64,000 nucleotides of DNA from Rutidosis leptorrhynchoides. Taxonomy: Eukaryota > Streptophyta > Magnoliopsida > Asterales > Asteraceae. This document shows positions 1 through 10,280 of this stretch, piece after piece. Each line of letters begins with the position of its first letter. Positions within the stretch are counted from its first letter, which is position 1. Where the stretch lies: positions 356,802,001 through 356,866,000 of the forward strand of contig NC_092337.1 of NCBI RefSeq assembly GCF_046630445.1. Reading direction: 5' to 3'. Made by a program: the position numbers and the translations under genes. Under the pieces are notes generated by a model. It was not told the DNA's origin. It did no database searches and saw only the letters and a list, made by a program, of their open reading frames with translations.

Positions 1-436
1 TAAACACTTGTGAGTGTATGATTATTGAATAAAGGAAATCTTGTGGACTATTAAAATAATGGAAATGATTGTTTACAATAAACTAATGAACTCACCAACC
101 TTTTGGTTGACACTTGAAAGCATGTTTATTCTCAGGTATGAAAGAAATCTTCCGCTGTGCATTTGCTCATTTTAGAGATATTACTTGGAGTCATTCATGA
201 CATATTTCAAAAGACGTTGCATTCGAGTCGTTGAGTTCATCAAGATTAATATTAAGTCAATTATAGTTGGATATATTATGAAGTGGTATGCATGCTGTTA
301 ACTTTCGATGTAATTAAAGTTTATCTTTTTAAAAACGAATGCAATGTTTGTAAAATGTATCATATAGAGGTCAAGTACCTCGCGATGTAACCAAATGTAA
401 TGTATTCGTCCAAATGGATTAGGACGGGTCCTTTCA
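1..436 (+). mobile_element. 3' end of a Ty3/Gypsy LTR (element G)
   Basis: The segment matches the last ~420 bp of element A's right LTR (about 24230-24653): the same block of ACTCACCAACCTTTTGGTTGAC, a CTCAGGT run, CTTCCGCTGTGCATTTGCTC and the ending GGGTCCTTTCA. The LTR ends with CA at 436, and the sequence then switches to an LTR in the opposite orientation. The rest of G lies left of the window. The 5 bases after it (CTAGG, 437-441) would be its target duplication. Confidence 0.8.
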
Positions 437-1738
437 CTAGGGTTTCTATACCTGGAGCAGACGGGGATGTCAAGCCCTATGGATCCATATACAACTATTC
501 GCGCCCACCAGTTCTTATAACCGACAGTTACTAGTTACCAAAGCTAAGGGATTTTCGGTTCAAACTCGGTGTAGAATTTAGTATGTACTTGTATCCATTG
601 CGTTTAAAATAAAGTGCATGTATTCTCAGCCCAAAAATATAGATTGTAAAAGCAATTAAAAAGTGAGCAAATGAAACTCACCTTAGCAGCACATAAAGTC
701 GTTCACCGAAATGTGACCGAAACTCGGAATACCAAATAACCGTAGATCTCAACCTAGAGAACATATGTTGGTCAATAAATGTCTATCAAGCTAGGTCAGG
801 TCATAGTGTATCACAATCCTAATGCTCGAGATCGACAAAAGTTATCAAAAGTCATTTCAAAAAGTCAATCTGACTCAATACGATCTTTAAATCTATACAT
901 GTTTATTAACATAGTATAAGTCTTGGTAATTGAACGAATTTATAGTTTAACAAACTCAAAATATTATTTATTTCAGGAGCTATATTATATTTGAATTATC
1001 ATGGCAATCGAAAATATTTTATTATTTCACATAGTTTTACAATACTTGTAAAATCAGACTATAGTGTTTATAAAGCTTTAAAACCTGATAAGATAATCAA
1101 CTTTGACAATTGTTCAACAAAACGAGACGTGCCTTATATAAGGATTCATTTACTCGGCTGGTAATATTTAAAAATCCAGTTTATCAATCTCATAGACAAG
1201 TTGTCTAAATATTAATCTACAGTTTCAAACACAATTTCAATTAACGTCAAACATAATTCAGTTGACCATATCTTTTAATCCGTTCATCGAAATCACGCGA
1301 TTTCTAAATGAAAAGTTAATAATTTTTCGCCAGCTTTCCAAAAACATGCATATCATATACTTTATTTCAGTAGCATATGTATCAAATTCGTGATTCATCA
1401 TAAATTGTTTAATGACAAAATTAAAGCATACAAGCATGCATAAACATATACTCGAGCACTAGACATGGATACACTATTAATATATAAAAGATAAGATATG
1501 AATGCTCACGTATCAATATTGTGATTCAATATTGTAGAAAAGTACGTAGACGCAACGGAGATGATAAACACTAGTTTGACTCACGAGTAATACCCTCGAA
1601 CCATACCCATAATTTCCTTAGCTCTATCCCGCTGGCAAAACCCATTTTGAAAACATGCGAGCAGAACCTCGTCGTAGTATTTGATGTATAAATAATAATA
1701 ATACTAATACTAATAACAATAATAAGATTAATAATAAT

Positions 1739-1745
1739 ATTAATC

Positions 1746-1800
<55 letters not shown>
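1739..1800. repeat. (AAT)n microsatellite
   Basis: An almost pure AAT run inside LTR H. It matches the position of (ATT)n tracts in element A's LTRs. It directly abuts the unexplained coding-like insert at 1799-1957, and further AAT repeats resume at about 1997-2042 on the other side of it. Confidence 0.9.
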
Positions 1801-1957
1801 GGAGGCTGTTTCTTTGCTAAAGCGGGTTCAGAAGATTTCGATGGCGCAAGATATTGGTGCCGGTGCTGCTGCTCATATTTTTACTAGGATAGGTTTTGCT
1901 ATTGCTAGAGGTGTGGGGGCCCAGATTGTCTCTAGGCTTCCCACTAATTTTTTGTAA
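1799..1957 (+). other. Captured coding-like fragment inside LTR H, unrecognised
   Basis: A 52-codon + strand open frame with balanced base composition sits between two AAT tracts of an otherwise AT-rich LTR and has no counterpart in element A's LTRs. It begins KEAVSLLKRVQKIS, has an Ala/Gly-rich middle (DIGAGAAAHIF) and ends with RLPTNFL and a TAA stop. An AT-rich stretch of about 40 bp follows before the AAT repeat resumes. It has no start codon at its left edge, so it looks like the 3' end of a larger coding sequence, perhaps a 5'-truncated retroposed copy. I do not recognise the protein family. Confidence 0.45.
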
Positions 1958-1995
1958 GTTTTAAAACTTTTAAGTTAATATAATTTCCATTTCCA

Positions 1996-2038
<43 letters not shown>

Positions 2039-2118
2039 AAATAATAGATATAATATATACGGAGGAATATAGATAGAGAGGAGTGAATTGTGAATGCACA
2101 AACAAGGAATTCGATCGA

Positions 2119-2186
2119 ATTTATAGTACTGGACAGGCCATGCGATTGCATGGCTTCCTAGCCCATTTCCCATGCGATCGCATGGG
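2119..2186 (-). promoter_or_regulatory. TATA box and palindrome pair of LTR H
   Basis: On the - strand the TATA-like box CTATAAAT (2119-2126) is preceded by two palindromes at 2137-2154 (one mismatch in its core) and 2169-2186 (18 bp, perfect, core GCGATCGC). Their centres, 2145.5 and 2177.5, are 32 bp apart. The nearer palindrome ends 10 bp from the TATA box. A separate 14-bp palindrome, AATTCGATCGAATT (2108-2121), overlaps the TATA box. The arrangement recurs in elements A and E. Confidence 0.6.
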
Positions 2187-2268
2187 GTGGGTTTCCAGCT
2201 CACATTGTTTTGTTTTGTAGTTTGTCAACATAATTTTTAATTATATATATAATATATAATATTTATAA

Positions 2269-2313
<45 letters not shown>
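2269..2313. repeat. (AT)n microsatellite in LTR H
   Basis: A long alternating AT run in LTR H. Similar runs of different length occur in most LTRs of this window. Confidence 0.9.
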
Positions 2314-2320
<7 letters not shown>

Positions 2321-2946
2321 TCTCGTGCAACGTTGACTTGTAATATTAGTTCCGATGACTTGTATGTTTACGCTTGACTTATGTCCCGGTTCCGGTTTCT
2401 CGAACGTTACTTTGTACGCTTTAAAATCTTGCACTTTACGTTTCACGACTCCTACCTTTGTCAAAATATAGACTTATATTACCAATAAATTATACCACTC
2501 GAAATATAACTTATACATTTGAGTGTTTTGGTCATTTACTTCTATAACGTCTTGTTATTTACTAATATAATAGTATTATCAAACATTTTATAACCAAGTT
2601 AATATATATTCCCAATATTTAAAAACACGTTTTAAATACACGTCGCAAGTTATTCATACAATTAATATTCCAACTTATCATAAATATTCAAATAGATATT
2701 TAAACCAATAAGGTTAATGCACAGTATCATATACTTAATACTTTGTTACGCTTTCAAGTTATAGTGTATATATGTATCTATTTACATATAATTTGTTCGC
2801 GAATCGTCGAGAACAACGAAGGGTAATTGAATAGTTTAAAATTTTTGAGATTCAACTTCATAGACTTTGCTTATCGTGTCAGAAATATTAAACCATATCG
2901 AGAATTTGGTTCAAATTAAGTCGAATTTTTTTTCCGAGTCGTCACA

Positions 2947-3305
2947 CAAACCTTCAAGTATATTTTAACGGGCGATGAAGCCTTGAAAAGTGAAAAGTAG
3001 TATAGAGGAAAACTACTTAGAATAGATTTAACAAGCGTCAATCTTCCACCATATAATATAGATCGAGCTTTCCAATACGTTAACCACTTGTTAAATTTAT
3101 CTATGATTGGCATCCAAATAGCCCGTTTTCTCATGTTGGCTCCGATAGGCATCCCAAAATAAGTAAACGTGAAGGAACCTTCTTTGCATTCGAACCAAGT
3201 AGCAAGTTGACCCGACTCTTCCTTTTTTGTCTCAATCCTATACACACAACTTTTGTTTAGGTTAACTTAGAAGTCCCGATAGATCCTCAATCATTTTAGT
3301 ATCTT
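2947..3305 (-). pseudogene. LINE reverse transcriptase, 3' part of RT domain
   Basis: On the - strand, about 2941-3245 encodes a peptide with FTYFGMPIGANM, WKARSILYGGRLTLVKS and SSFPLYYFSLFKA. This is the characteristic region downstream of the catalytic box in plant L1-type non-LTR reverse transcriptases. Upstream (3246-3305) the frame includes a KILKMIEDLSGL-like segment but is broken by a stop. The segment ends at the LTR H insertion (2946) and is separated from the YADD-containing part by the solo LTR at 3311-5321. It is an old, dead fragment. Confidence 0.85.
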
Positions 3306-5326
3306 CATAGTGTGACACCGCCATTTTTTTAAAAACATTGCGGAAGCATTATATTAATTAAACCATATTTATTAAGATAACATAATTATTTCAAACCCAA
3401 TGTAACTTGCAACTAATGTTAAATCACTGCAACCGGGTGCCACATGACAATACAAAAAAAAGTACAGTTTTAACTGGGAAAGACGTATCCAGATTAACAT
3501 TTACAAAAAGACACAGTTCAAGATAATTCTTAATTATTACAATCCATCATTACGCAAAACAGTATTATATGACATCAGTAGCTGAATCTGGTCACACCAG
3601 TTTTAAAACGAAGTAAGAAAACATCAGAGTTGGGGTCTTGTCAAATATAACATCGTCACGCCTGTCTTCTCCCAAAAAACATGATCTATAATAGCCAAAA
3701 TCTTGCAGGGAGGGGAATTAGTACGAAGCTAAGTGAGTGCAACTAAGTAACAGTACATCACAATAGTTACATTAATCATGTCATCAAATGTAACACATAC
3801 ATCGCCCAGAGTGCAGTCTACAGAGACATCGGCGGTACGGCCGAACCTTCAACCACCAGTTGATCGGATTGGGCTTACCGAAAGTTCCTCGCACATCCAT
3901 GAATGTATAAATCATCCACATGCGACGAACGGATCATTCAAACATATACGGACATGGATGCTGTCCACCCCATGAGGAACTCAACCCGCAGATTGATCTC
4001 TCCCACGTAGGCCACCACACGATAGGGATGCACTGGGATCCAACACACATGGCATCATAACAAGTAGTCATCACATAGCCATAACTAACTAGCAATAATA
4101 GCATGTTAATCTCTACAACATAGGAAATCATAGAATAACATACTATTTAATACTATCAATATCCAGTTAGTCCCACTCACCAAATACTGGCATTAAAGGA
4201 TCTCAGAGGTCTAATCTTTCTGAGCCTTTTCTCTGTCGTTATCGCCTGAGTAGAGATAACACAAGTCAGTAACTTTATTCCAATAATAGTGATAATACGA
4301 CTGAATCATTAACAAAAAATTCTACATCTAACGACCCCTTACAAATCCAGATTTTCATTCAACGAAATGGTTTAACACGCCCCTTCGTAAGACATACATA
4401 ATACTATCATATAAAAAGCACAATCCTAGCAGCTTAAGTGTACACAATAAAATTAGGCACACGGCACCATAACGGCTAGAATACAGTTATAAAATAACAT
4501 GTCATGCACTGATATACATCCGTACGGTTGCAGATGCATCCGTACGGTTACAGTCTCAACCGTGCAGATATAACGTGTATCCATGCGGTTACAGGTTCAT
4601 GGTCTGGTTACGTAACACCACTGCATCCGTACGACTGCAGATGCATCTGTACGATTACACAATGTACACGTACGGTTGCAAGCTGCAACCGTACGCTTGT
4701 GTTCATCAGCAACAACAGCAGCGAACCTACGGGTTTCAAGCACAAATCACCAAATCTTGATTTTTGGGTACATAAACCCACAAGAATTACATTAAAACAA
4801 CAACATTTTTGTACCAATTTGACATTATAACACACTTTAACAAAACCTAACAAGAAAACCCATTTTGACACAGATTAAGGTGATGAAATCACACAAATCA
4901 TACCTTGTTTGATTCACTAAAACACAAAGAAACGATTTTTAAACACCAAAAAATCCAGGAACAAGCTTTGATGATCTAGGGTTTGGTTAGGTGGTAGAGT
5001 AAAGGTACGGTGTGTGTGTGTGTGTGTGTATTTTTCTTGAAAATGAAATAAGAAGCAGCTCTAGTCACTTAAGTGGGGTTAAAATCTCATACCCCACAAC
5101 ACACGAGTATTTATCAGTTATCTGATATCTTTCTTACGTCGTTAGGCAGCCTTAACGGGGTCTAATTAAAATAAACAAACATGTTATGTGACCCTTATCA
5201 CAAAATGATCTTAACCACATAACCAAATAATAATAATAAACATTAAATTAAAATAAAAACACATATACAACTAAGGGTAAAACAATAATCTTACTGCTAG
5301 GCCCGGTCTGAGGGTGTTACGCATAG
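3306..5326. mobile_element. Solo LTR (3311-5321) with TSD CATAG
   Basis: TGTGACACCG at 3311 and GTGTTACG at 5321 form near-inverted termini; the last base should be A and is mutated to G. The 5-bp direct repeats CATAG at 3306-3310 and 5322-5326 flank it. Removing the insert and one copy brings the two parts of the LINE RT together in frame right after the YADD box. No gag or pol lies inside, so this is a solo LTR of 2011 bp. It contains a (GT)n run near 5010-5028 and a palindrome array at 4519-4697. Orientation is uncertain; features resembling a transcribed leader near 4900-5100 suggest the - strand. Confidence 0.85.
4519..4697. repeat. Phased array of CGTACG palindromes
   Basis: CGTACG or near variants are centred at 4523.5, 4543.5, 4563.5 (CGTGCA), 4584.5 (CATGCG), 4630.5, 4650.5 (TGTACG), 4671.5 and 4692.5: steps of 20-21 bp except for one 46-bp gap, which holds a GTTACGTAAC palindrome centred at 4611.5. 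The last two units form a larger inverted repeat: CGTACGGTTGCA at 4669-4680 and its exact reverse complement at 4684-4695, with a 3-base centre. The array is GC-rich within an AT-rich LTR. Confidence 0.75.
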
Positions 5327-5700
5327 TATTTCGAACATGAGCTTTGTTTCCTTCATCAAATATTATTATATCATCAGCGTAGTGAAGGCGAGAAACTTAA
5401 ACTTTATCAATTTCGATTTCACATTTTAACCCCTAAATTTATTAAATATTAGAGGCCTTCGCTACAATGATAAACAGGAAAGGAGATAATGGGTATCCTC
5501 CCCTACCTCTACGTTCCGGGGTGAATTGATTTGACGGAGAACCGTTTACTAAAATGGATAAATAGGTTGATGTATATTCACTATTGTCATAGAATGTATT
5601 GGGGATAGTGTTTTTCAAGATATTAACATTCGATCTTGAGTTGGAATTTTTGTTCTCATTAATTGCTTTGAATTTGATGTTCCAACAAACTTAGACTATA
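5322..5700 (-). pseudogene. LINE reverse transcriptase, catalytic region
   Basis: The - strand frame reads SILVNGSPSNQFTPER, then YPLSPFLFIIVAKA, and after two in-frame stops LHYADDIIIFDEGNKAH. YADD is the RT catalytic box, and the SPFLF motif before it is typical of plant L1 LINEs. The frame runs into the solo LTR at 5321 and resumes at 3305. Upstream of about 5700 the expected endonuclease domain is missing: ORF1-like sequence follows directly, so an internal deletion has joined ORF1 to the RT domain. Confidence 0.85.
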
Positions 5701-5779
5701 TGTCTTCTCAAGTGGTACCTCCTTTATCGGTCGTCGAAAATTGCAGGTTAACTTCCATGTAATCTTCTTTTGATCAGTC

Positions 5780-6849
5780 AGAGAGAATTGTCATTTTCTC
5801 ATCGTGATTATCTGAACCTGTAACCCATTCTTCCTCGTTATCTTCTTCCATCTTAATTTCAATTATATCATTAACATTCTCAGAAACGAAAACATAAAAA
5901 ACATTCTGGACCATTTTAACCATTATAATGTCGTGAACAAGTTTCGGTCCCTCAAATTTACAAGGACGTTACCGACGACCAGACTTTGAATCTAGATCAC
6001 AATTTTGATAGGCATAAATCGGACGCCACCATATAGCGGTGGCTTTAATGATTTTTTTCGAACAACATGAAATTGGTACTCCCGTAATATTTAGCCATGT
6101 AAATCTGTCTACAGGCCAATATTTAATATCTCATTTTCTCTGAGATTGGTTAACCGTTGCTTTAGGATACCATTTTCATTTTTCAATATGTTGCTGAAAA
6201 TTTCTTCGCTATTGAAGTTCAGACACTCTAATTCGCCCAAGTATTTAATGTTAAACTCGGACATCCCTTCGGTCGTGCATAAGGTCGAAAAATTGTTCCA
6301 GCATATAGATGTTTATAATTTCCCCAATAATTGCACCGTTGATGATATCCTTTTTGTATCCTTTTCATCGATGTTGACTAGTCTGCATTTCTTCGAATCG
6401 TTACCATTTAATGTCTTTTTTTATTTATTTACCTGAGGTGTACACAACATCATTAAGGTTATGACCATCTCTAAATGCTTCTCAGAATACTTATTTCATA
6501 TTTACTTTTTTGTTTTGGGTTGTTCACAGTTTTTGCATTCTTCGTCATTGGCATTGGAATTGTAAGTATTTCTTTCCCGAGCCTTATAAGCTCTAAGCCA
6601 CCATACATGACTGTTTATCTTGTTTAACTTTGTTAGTATATCATTGATATCTTTGATTCTCTCAAACCTGACAAACAAAAAACGATGACCACTGTGTATA
6701 CACTTGAAAGGGATATAGACATCTATTACAGTGTCAAAATTCTCAAATAACATCCATAGATGTCTTCGGCTATAATTTTTTAGGATGTTAAAGAACGATT
6801 GAGAGAACCTGTTTGCATTTGTTGACGGTTCCACGCTTAGTTGTTCCAT
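5780..6849 (-). pseudogene. LINE ORF1-like protein (RRM type), decayed
   Basis: The - strand frame at 6849-6502 (115 codons) starts MEQLSVEPSTNANRF and has the layout of the RNA-recognition motif of plant LINE ORF1 proteins: HLWMLFENFDTVIDVYIP, then GHRFLFVRFERIKDINDI. Further on (about 6120-5950) comes WPVDRFTWLNITGVPI, the conserved middle segment of the same proteins. An acidic tail, MEEDNEEEWVTGSDNHD, lies near 5850-5780. Frameshifts separate these pieces. ORF1 proteins bind the LINE RNA; this copy cannot be functional. Confidence 0.7.
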
Positions 6850-7118
6850 TCTCAGATTTCCTTATTTAGATCCCCTCATGTGGTTTCTCGAATTGATTTG
6901 AGTGACAGGAGCTTGTACCATCAAAATTCCTTTCGTAGTTTCATGAATCTCTTTGAGTGGTCGAAGTTTAAACCACTGTATAGACGGAATAATCTTCTGG
7001 CTTTCTCTCTGATGCTCTATGTAATATTAGGGAAAGATGTCAGATGGTGTGTTGATGGCGGTGATGGTATGGATGAACCATTCTTCCTTCTTTTTTCGAC
7101 CTCAATCCGTTTACTTTT
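6850..7118. other. LINE 5' flank, no gene seen
   Basis: Sequence upstream of the LINE ORF1 start, probably its 5' untranslated region. The LTR at 7119 begins abruptly after CTTTT. I see no coding or structural signal here. Confidence 0.4.
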
Positions 7119-9074
7119 GTAACAACCGACTTTTTTCGTTACTATCGTTACTTGTTCGTTAAATATTTAACGGTGTTTACTTAGAACTTTATGTGTTTAA
7201 TGGATTTAATTCATGCTTGATCCTAGTGGATTACTTGTATTAGTATGTTTATATTGATTGATGAACTTGTTTCGGATAACGAAATACCTAGAACGACAAG
7301 ATTAAGTTAATCGCCTATAAAGCTTTTCAGTTTACAAAACTCGGAAAAACGGTAAAATTATTATTTTTAATAATTATTGACTTTATGAAAAACTTATTTT
7401 ATTTATTATTTATTTACTAAATTAAACCCCGGTGATTTCGTTTCAATGACTAGTTAACGTTCCGGAGACCTGGTACGGTTAACGACACTCGAAACGGACC
7501 ACGCGCGTACCAAGTGTTAAGCAAAAATGAGCCCGATACCCCATTAAAAGGGTCATCTGCCGAACCCACCATCACCGCCCCTTATTTTTATTGTTTTGGG
7601 CTTATTGGACTAGTAATGTGTTTAATTAGGCCTTAAACCCGAAGTATATAAAGTTAGAAAGCCTTGTAAACCCTCATTCTTGTTTTGTTTGGCCGATTGT
7701 TTTCTCCCTCCCCTCTCCTCCTTGCCGTCGGCCTTCAACACACACACACACACACATTCAAACTCAAAATTAGAAGAAAGCATAAACATAAACGTTGTTC
7801 CTTGCATCATCCTCTACGCGATTGTACTTGCAATTCATGATTTTAAGGTATAATTGATAACCCTAATTTTATTAGATCAGTTTTTTGTTCAATTTCATAG
7901 TGTAATCATGTCTAGTGCTCAATTAAATGCGATTAGAGTTGTCGTTAGTCGTTAAATTGCTCGATTGTTGTCATTTGCATGTATCACGAATTTGTATGTT
8001 ATGGATATGATCAAATTGGTTTATGTACTGATCTTGTAATATATCTATGATTTTGCTTGATTTCGTTATCGTATGCTCAAGTTATGATTAATCGAAGTTT
8101 CGTTAGGGTTTTACATGATATACGAATTTTTTGATTTATGTGCTTTGTGAATTAGTTATTGAAATGAGCAATATTGTAATCCTTGTTAAAAATCATGCAA
8201 GTTGGACTTAAGATTTGCGTCAAAAGCTTTTGTAATGCTCTCGGTGTATCAAAACGAAGATTTGTGTTTTGTAAGTGTGCTGAAACGGTTTTCGAATGCA
8301 AAAGAAATTACCTCATGTGAACTAGAAATTGATTGAGACCTTGACCTTTTAGAATATGATTTTTTATATGTCCCTAAGTATATTTGATTTGCATGCTAAC
8401 TTCTGAAAACGTGATTTGCCATGAGTTATATGCTTGACCAAACGATATGTCTGAATGTTGTCTAAAACTGAATAGTCTGTAGAGTTATGATAATCTGTAA
8501 AATTGGCTAAATGAATGTCTTTGATTATTTTATCACTGAAACTTTGGTGTGTTTTGAGTCATCTCCAATTGGCCGTTCATCAAAATCTATTTTCAATATT
8601 AAATAAAAAATGTTTTGAAACTGACGCGTGGGCAGAAACTGATTTGGTAAACCGTAACTAGACCATTTCTGAAACCTGACTTGTAGACATCGTATGAGGC
8701 TCGAGTTTGACTTTTTGGAATCTATTTTAAGTCTATTTATGATCTGTAGTTTTCCACATTTTCATGAATTATGTGCTAAGAGTTGTACTCGTTGTTTCTA
8801 TGATGTGCGTATTTTCAAGGAGATGCGATAAACTGCGAACGTGCAAATTGTTGAACTATGAGCTGTAACATGTTACTTGGCTTAGGAATGACATGTTGAC
8901 CATGATTTCATGACCTACTGAGATGTTTTATTTTAGTTGACCACTTTGACCGAGTTTACTTTTGGTTTGACCTTGGTTGACTTTTGTTGACTTGCTTGGA
9001 CTAGTTGACTTTTACTTGCATATTGAGTCAGTCTGAGCACTAGGACTATGTGTACGATATGGTTTGACATAGTG
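7119..9074 (+). mobile_element. Partial LTR of a Ty3/Gypsy element (F)
   Basis: It begins TGTAACAACCGAC at 7119, the usual start of the LTRs in this window. A TATA box, TATATAAA, lies at 7645-7652, followed by a pyrimidine-rich leader with a (CA)n run at about 7739-7754 and AT-rich untranslated sequence. It is cut by element D at 9075; the rest of F lies beyond the window. The presumed target duplication is CTTTT (7114-7118), whose partner is not visible. Confidence 0.65.
7645..7652 (+). promoter_or_regulatory. TATA box of LTR F
   Basis: TATATAAA about 525 bp from the LTR start, followed by a CT-rich stretch typical of LTR transcription starts. Called from composition and context only. Confidence 0.5.
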
Positions 9075-9702
9075 TGTAACGACCCGACTTTTTCGACTTA
9101 GATTTTTGTACTCGACTGCGCATTTGTGCGTACTGTGTTTGATTATATTCTGGAATCATCATTATTCATGTTAATTACTTTCGTTAATATCTTACAACGT
9201 GCTATTATGTGCTTAATCACTTAACTTGATCCTCGAATGCTTTTATGACTGTTAGTGTCACTTGACGTTTAAAGCGAGCTACGTACTTGGTACACGTTTA
9301 ACTTTTGTCATAATTGGAATATTATGGCTACGTAATACTAATTGTTATTTTCTAATGAAAATTACTTGGCTTATTGGTTGCTTAATTATGCTTAGTATTT
9401 TACTAATGCACACTAGTTAGTCTTAATGGACTTTCTACCTTATTGGACTTAAGCCCACCCTACTCTAGCTAATAGACTTTTAAGTTAGCCCAATTTTAAT
9501 GGATTTATGACCCATTAAAATGTAGGACAAAAATCCATTAATATGAGCCAACATACTAGCATTTTTGTTAACCATTACCACACATTTTGCATGGGATCTC
9601 AACAATAAGCACCACCTTTAGACCACCACTAAGCAAAAAGCAAAAAGTTGTCCCCTTGTCCCCCTCCCCATGTACCCACGGCCTAAACCACCTCACCACC
9701 AC

Positions 9703-9710
9703 TATATATA
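9703..9710 (+). promoter_or_regulatory. TATA box of D left LTR
   Basis: TATATATA followed by CAAGCCTCATTCACCC and a CT-rich leader. The matching position in the right LTR (39163-39170) is where element C inserted. Confidence 0.55.
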
Positions 9711-9868
9711 TCAAGCCTCATTCACCCATTTCACACTTAATCTCATTCTCATTTTACACATACTTACTCTCTAATTCTCTCTCTAGTCTTTCTCACACTA
9801 AAAATTGTAAGTTTTAAATTTTCTTCTTCTTCTTCTTCTCTTCATCATCACGACATCATCATCATCTT

Positions 9869-10280
9869 AAGATCAAGCTTTTTAGCTTTTTGATCTTTTT
9901 ATATCTTGTAGATTCAAACTTTGATTTGAATCCTTCAAGAACATGAAAGATTCAAGCTTTCTAGCTTTGAATCTTCATTACTTTGTTGGATCTAAGTTTT
10001 CTAGCTTATGATCTCTTTATTTTTGTTAAAAGATCAAAACTTGTGTTTATGATCTTCATGTAACTTGTAGATCTAGCTTTTTGCTTTAAGGATCTTCAAG
10101 AACATTAAAGATCCAAGCTTTCTAGCTTAGGGTTTCATTATTTTGTTTAGATCTAAGCTTTTTAAGTCTATGATCTCATTACTTTTACTAGATCTTAGCT
10201 TTCTAGCTTATGGTCTCATTAATCTTGTAAAGATCCAAGCTTTCTAGCTTAGGGTTTCTTAACACTTGAGATCTAAGTTA
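9869..10280 (+). repeat. Degenerate tandem repeat in D LTR leader
   Basis: About eight imperfect copies of a 45-60 bp unit built around AAGATCCAAGCTTTCTAGCTT, usually followed by GATCTC or GGGTTTCATTA. HindIII-like AAGCTT and GATC motifs recur in each unit. The array lies just downstream of the TATA box, so it would be in the transcribed leader. Confidence 0.7.

Larger units (their letters stand above)
437..2946 (-). mobile_element. LTR of a Ty3/Gypsy element, - strand (element H)
   Basis: Read on the - strand this starts TGTGACGACTCGG at 2946, close to element A's TGTGACGACCCGG. It carries the same landmarks as A's LTR in the same order: palindrome pair, TATA box, (ATT)n tracts, a CAATATTGA block, and a GAGAATACATGC-like box near 610-625. 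Its - strand 5' end abuts LINE reverse-transcriptase sequence at 2947. Its other end is cut by element G at 436/437, so I cannot tell a solo LTR from the 5' LTR of a full element running left. Confidence 0.75.

Noticed and set aside
4519..4697. CRISPR-like array
   Set aside because: Repeats are short palindromes 20 bp apart in a plant LTR with no unique spacers of proper length or cas genes.
6146..6436. + strand 96-codon ORF in the LINE
   Set aside because: Antisense of decayed LINE ORF1; Phe/Ser-rich composition expected from the reverse of Lys/Glu codons.
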